A stretch of DNA of 8,618 nt from Clostridiaceae bacterium OM02-2AC (lineage in GTDB: Bacteria > Bacillota_I > Bacilli_A > Erysipelotrichales > Erysipelotrichaceae), in the NCBI GenBank assembly GCA_003481775.1, contig QULU01000079.1:1-8618 (forward strand). The letters are read 5' to 3'. The notes under the pieces were generated by a model, which was not told the origin of the DNA, did no database searches, and saw only the letters and a list, made by a program, of their open reading frames with translations. Below, piece by piece: positions 1-6,000 of the stretch; the first letter of the stretch is position 1, and every line of letters begins with the position of its first letter. Made by a program: the position numbers and the translations under genes.

Positions 1-3000
1 CTTACCGCAGACTGGTCATACGCAGCGGTCGGTATGAATCTTGCGAACAGCTTATAGTCACTGTCCTTCTTCAAACCATAGAACCACGTTTCCTGTGCCT
101 TGTATTCCTCTTCACTCTGCCAGTGGATATTGGCTTCGATCGCTTCCTTCGTAGTCAGGATAGCTCCTGCATCATCGACCGGCCGATCGTCTACATATCG
201 CAGATAGCCGACCTGTACATATGGGATATCGACCGTCTTGTCCGTCTTATAGTTTGTCGGCGTACTGAACTGGATACTGTTTCCATTCACTCTCACCTTC
301 GTCGGTGCATTCGGCCGATTCTGCTCTGCCTTCTGTCGCACGATGATCCCGTTTGTCTGAACACTGCCGACATACTCGGTATTCTCAGCCGCCGTATAGA
401 CTGCATAGACCATGCAGTTCAGATCCAGAGGTGTCAGTGAATAGGTACTCGTATTTCCCGTAGTCTGTGAATCAGCGATCTTAGCTGCTTCACCTATCGG
501 CGTATCCGCATCGTTTACATGCTGTCGATACCAGGTGAAGGTTCCATTCTTTTCATCATCTCCCAGGTAGGAAGCACCCAGCGTATCCAGGACCTTCGTC
601 GTATCCGTCGTTTCGATTCTGGCGGTTCCTGTGATCAATGCGCCCTTCAACGGGTTCTCCGTGATATGGGTGATCGTTCCAGAATAATCATCGACACCTG
701 TTATCGTTATTTTCAGATACTTTGAGGTGTATTTAAGTGGCACTTCAAAGCGGCTTATGGCATATTTTCCGTCAGCACTGATGCCGTCTTCTCTGGCATC
801 CCTGACAGCCTTCATCTCGGCATCGATGTTCTGCCATTCAGCGGCATCCTTCGTAGACGCCACATAATATTTCCAGGAGACCGTAGGCGCTTTTCCGTTC
901 ACCGTATACCGCAGTGTCTTGGACTGCAATGTCTTCCATTCCACACTGCTGTCTGCTTCCTCGATCTTATCGTAGCCTACTCTTACCAGTGGTTCCTTCT
1001 CACTCTTGACAGACCTCGTTGAATTGATACCGCTCGCCGCATGACTTCTCGATTCCAGCCTTGCGACATAGGTCACATAGCTGCGGTTCGCCTCCACTCG
1101 GATATCCATATCCTTCGCCGTCACCTTGATCCAATGCCCGGTATTGGCTGTCGTTGTGTTATCGACCTGATGGGAATCCTTCTGATCAACCGTCTCAGCA
1201 ATTTCCAGCTTCGGCAGATCATCGATATCAGAAGACTGCAGATAATAATACATATCGTCGATCTTCTCTTCATTGTTCACAAGATGCAGCAGACTTCCGA
1301 CCTGCGTATTATCCTCTCCCTTTGAAGTCACTGTCGGAGCCTTCGGTGTAAGGTAATCTTCCTTATATACCTTACCGAACGATCGTTCTGAATACTCGGT
1401 AAAATCACTTTCCTCTTTAGCGATATATCGAACCTTGACGGTAGGGTTTCCATCAACAGGTGGTATTTTAAAGGAGGCCACAGTTCCTCCGGCTTCCGCT
1501 GTTATCGGAATATCATTCAGATACCATTGCCAGCTGCCGCTTGTCGTATCATCTGCATTATCCGAATAAATGCCTTTTACATAATCGACGGTTATCGTTC
1601 GATCTACGCCTGGCTTCTGATTGTCTCCAACAGAAATATTACCAAGTAGCTTTGATTTTAATGTCTTTACAGGCTCCGTATTGATTTTTGACCAAGCACT
1701 GCAATCATATCCAATTTTTGCGGCCTTTCGTATATAGAAGTCATAATCCGTATTTCTGGAAAGATTATTCATATCTACATCTTTTCCCCATGTTACAGTT
1801 ACATTATTCGATTGTATCTTGGCAGTATCCTCACTGCTCTTTTTATAACCAAATTCATAGATCGCAGCTGTCTCTTTTGTATCAGCTACTTTTAGCTTCA
1901 AATCATATTGACCAATGGAACTGATTTCTGTCGTAACTTTTCCAAGCTGTTGGTCTGCATTTGCGATCGTAGCAGAGCTCATACTGCTGGTACCCTTATA
2001 ATCTCGATTGGCATTATAGGTGGCACGCAGCTTATAGCCTGCATCCTCCGGCTTCAGCTCATATGTTATTTTATTTGCATTCAATTCATCGATCTTTCCC
2101 AGAACTGTATTCGTTTCACCATTCTCTTCATTGACCCTTTCCAGCACCCAGATTCCTGTCAGACCAGCAGTATCCTCCACGGTACCGGTTGCTGTAAATG
2201 TCAAAGTTTTGTCAACGGTTGTTTCACCGTCGAGCGTTACTGTACTTCTTCCGGTTATATCCGATCTATCTGTAGAAGCAGTTACATAAGGTGACCAGTC
2301 ACTAGGCTCATAATTAGTTTTTTCATGTACTCTGGCATAAAGATAGTAGGTTGTATTTCTTTTTAAATCCGGTATCTCTACTTCCGTATTACCTGCATAC
2401 CCATTCCCATGATTATCCAGTATTTCGATATTTTTGCCTGCTGTTTCTGTATATCCGAAATCATATAGATCTGTACCGGTATGTTTGATCGTGATCGTGT
2501 GTGCGTCCTTCATATCCCCTTCAGGAGCTTCTGGGGCTGTCTGCGCCATTTTAAGTATCTGAGCAGTTGTGAATGTGATAGCTCCAGCTTCCGGATCCTG
2601 ATAATCTCCTGTTCCAAGAAAGCTAAAATTCAGCTCACTACCGACATCCTCTTTCTTTAAATCATAAGAAACGCTATAACTCGAGTCCTTTGTGATAAGG
2701 TTTGTTATATCAGTTGAACCACGTGTTACCTTCCACGTTCCCTCCTGCAAATTATCATCACCAATCGACACACGAATCGTTTTTCCCATATTGATTTCAC
2801 CATTTGATTTGATTGGACCAACGATATCTGTCTTCTTCGTTATGATCTTTTGTGCGCTGCTCCATTCACTTGGCTCATATCCTGTACCGCCTGCAACTCT
2901 GGCAAAAACCCAGTATGGCTTATTTCTTGAAAGACCTTGAATCGTAAAATCCTCTGTTGTATGACCGGCAATGATCTTGTTTCCATCTATGGAGCTTGCA

Positions 3001-6000
3001 TAGGCATATTCATAGTCGGCACCATCAATTCCCTGAGCTTTTACTGTCACAGCGTTATCTGCGCTTTCTTTCACTGTGACACCTGTTGGCTGGATAGAGG
3101 TTACTGCCTTTGTATATCCTGATGACATTGTAGCGTAACCGCTTGCTCCTACGTCTACGTTAAATTCATAACCGACATCCGATGGTTTCAATGTATATGT
3201 GCTGGATGTTGCGCCGGAAACAGCAACTCGCTCTGTTGACCCGGTCTTCCGTTTATACCACTGATATGTAGAAGCTCCGGTAGCTTTCGCTACAAGCTCC
3301 TGACCAGGCTTGGCTGTACCTTCTATAGACACAGAGCTCAAGGCGTTGACTGCTTTCTTTACATTAAATTCAAATAAACTATTTTCTGCATATCCTCCGC
3401 TGGGATTATCATACCGCACGATAATCTTAGCTTTTCCAACAGCAACAGGAAGAATAGTCCCACCCTCTGTTACCTTTAATATACTTTCATCACTGGATCT
3501 ATAAGAGAACTCATTTCCTGTTAGCTCAGGAGCCATCATGATAGGTCCTGAAATATCTCCTTTGAATAAATCAGCAGAAGATGTAGCGTTATCCAATGGC
3601 TTAAAAGCACCTAATGTCGTTGAAAACAGCTTGGCGCTACCTAAATCCTTCATCCAATTCAGCATTGGATAATTCCCTTCCCTAAACGTCCAGTTGGTAT
3701 TTCCCAATCCGCTTTTTAATTTATCTCCCAGCATGGCCTCTGTGCTTAACCCAGTTCCCCAGTTTGATGAATAGGAACTACCACCATCGGCTTGTGAATA
3801 TCTGTTATCATAATAAACATTTGTAATAATAGAGCCTGCACCTGGATTTTGTCCTAAAATCATTCCCGAACCATATCCTGTTTGATCACTTGTTGGAATC
3901 ACTGAAGCAACATATGAGCGATTTATAAATTGGTCCATTGGATATCGCGAGCCTTTGCTTGCCCAGTCCTCAGCGGTCCAGCCAACAATGCCTCCATATG
4001 AATATCCTTTTATTCCCGGATCCGCTTTAAATACTGTACTAATAGAAAAAACATCTTCAAATTTCGTATTCGGTAATGTCCCAGCATCTCCGACAAAGCC
4101 GCCAACCGCACCACCGCCGCTGATTCCTTCACCTCCAACAGAGCCACATCTTCTAAAGTTTGTTTCATTGCTGTATGCAAGGAAAAAGCCAACATTCCAG
4201 CCTGCTCTTAATTTTGAATTTGCAATCAAAATATTCTCAATATTCGCAAATCTTGATTGATAGCCCAAAACTCCTGCGTGGGAATTGGAAGGGGCGTTAG
4301 GGAATTTAGTTGAATCAATATCCGCATTAAAAATAACCATATTTTTTATCGTAGCGTAAGCAGACTCCGTCCCCTGTATTGTATAAAGTAAATAAACCTT
4401 AGCATTGATCAATGTATGAAAGTCTCCATCTAATGTTCCGGAAAAATTTGTCTTGGGAACTGCAACAATTCCAATGCTGCTCATATCTATATCGTTTGTA
4501 ATTACGTACGTTGCACTTCTGTCTGCAAATTCTCCGGTTCCCATAATAAATGATTTTAAGTCTTCGGCATTATTGATACAAATACCGAATTTATAGGGTA
4601 CGGTATTACTTTTCGATTTATTTGTTGGAAGTACTTGAAATTGTTCATTTACGAATACCATGTGATTACTTGGCGGTGTTAATTCTACATAGACATTTCT
4701 CGTATCCTGTGCACTTAAGCTTCCCAACGTTACCGTCAGTGTATTTCCCGTGATTGTCGCATTAGACAGCTGCTGAGGTGTAGTTTCATTGATATACGCA
4801 TTCAATCTTCCGGTTAAGCTCTCCCCGCTTGGATCATTCACCGTCGCAGTGATTTTTGAACCAGGATATGCTGCCAGATTTCCATCTCCATCCTTGGTAC
4901 TGGAATCTATCGATACACTTTCCTTATAGATTTTGCGTACATATTTTGCATCAGCGGCTTGAATGCTTTCTCCACCATAGCCTTCTTCTTTATTTGGTAC
5001 AAACTCCGCTTTGATATAATACTTCCAAAGCTCTTCACTCAATGTCAGTGTGCTTGTATCACTGTTGATGGTCGGACTGTACCCACCTGATAGCTGCGTC
5101 CATTTTGTGGCATCAGTAATTGACGGCATTCCTGTTGTCCCTGTATTTCCGCAATCTGTTTTGCTTCTATACCACTTCCATGTACCAAACCTGTTATTAT
5201 TTGCATTTTTTAGCGTAGCTTTTATGGTTTTTCCGATAACAGGATACCCGATTGCAGTATCTTCACTCATATAGCTGATTTCTATAGCTCCGGTTTGTGT
5301 AATCTGTCCTACGCTAGCTGTCGTATTGATGATACTACTTACCTGTGTTTCTCCAGTTTCCGGCTTCACAATATACAGGATGTAATCCGTATTTGCCTCT
5401 AAATCCACTTTTTTATGATCCTTATCTATTCCTTTAATCTGCAGTGCTGTACATTCTGTCCAGCCTGCATTCACCAAATCGGTACGCTCTATTTCAGTAG
5501 GGATCTTCGGTGGATCATCGACTCTTTTCTGTATCCTGTACCAGACATTTTCTATTTCCCTTACTGTGAAATCCAGTGTAGGGCGGCTGTCAGCAGTATC
5601 AGTTCCCTGCTTAAATTCTGTTATCGCCGGATTACTCACCAATGCCTTTTTGATTGCAGTTGTTTCTGCCTCTTTACTTCCGGTGAAGCTGTCATTTTCC
5701 TGCATTGAATATACTGCCTTCAGCTTTTTATTTATATCCGAGCTTTTTGGTGTATAGGTAGTCCCGTTCTCTCCTGCAATGACATCGAAACCACCTGTAT
5801 TATTTTGACGATACCACTGCCACGTTCCTTTCGTATCATTTCCAGCAGGCATATAGCTTGCTGCTTTATAGGATGCTGTTAGCTCCTGCCCTGCAGTATC
5901 CGCACCGCTGATTTCCACATAGCCAAGAATATCTGTCTTTTTCGTCTTTATCGTAAGATAGGTGCTCGACCAGTCGCTATCCGCTTTTTTATCATTCCCC

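Noticed and set aside
1908..2294. Plus-strand open frame of 128 codons, and the other plus-strand frames of 60-110 codons across the window
   Set aside because: They lie opposite the continuous minus-strand frame, their products are Cys-, His- and Ile-rich without recognisable domains, and none has a convincing ribosome binding site or context. They are shadows of the real gene.
4010..4195. Minus-strand frame of 61 codons
   Set aside because: It overlaps the beta-helix in another frame, while the main frame here carries clear GLUG-like turns and the surrounding conserved pattern.
3651..4589. An M26 IgA1-protease-like enzyme, suggested by the GLUG segment
   Set aside because: GLUG segments occur in such proteases, but no HExxH zinc motif or other protease signature was found anywhere in the visible frame; the helix alone does not imply proteolysis.
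3600..4640. An inserted mobile element as the cause of the AT-rich centre
   Set aside because: The frame runs through without interruption, and no terminal inverted repeats, target duplications or transposase were seen; a domain gain or codon bias explains it more simply.
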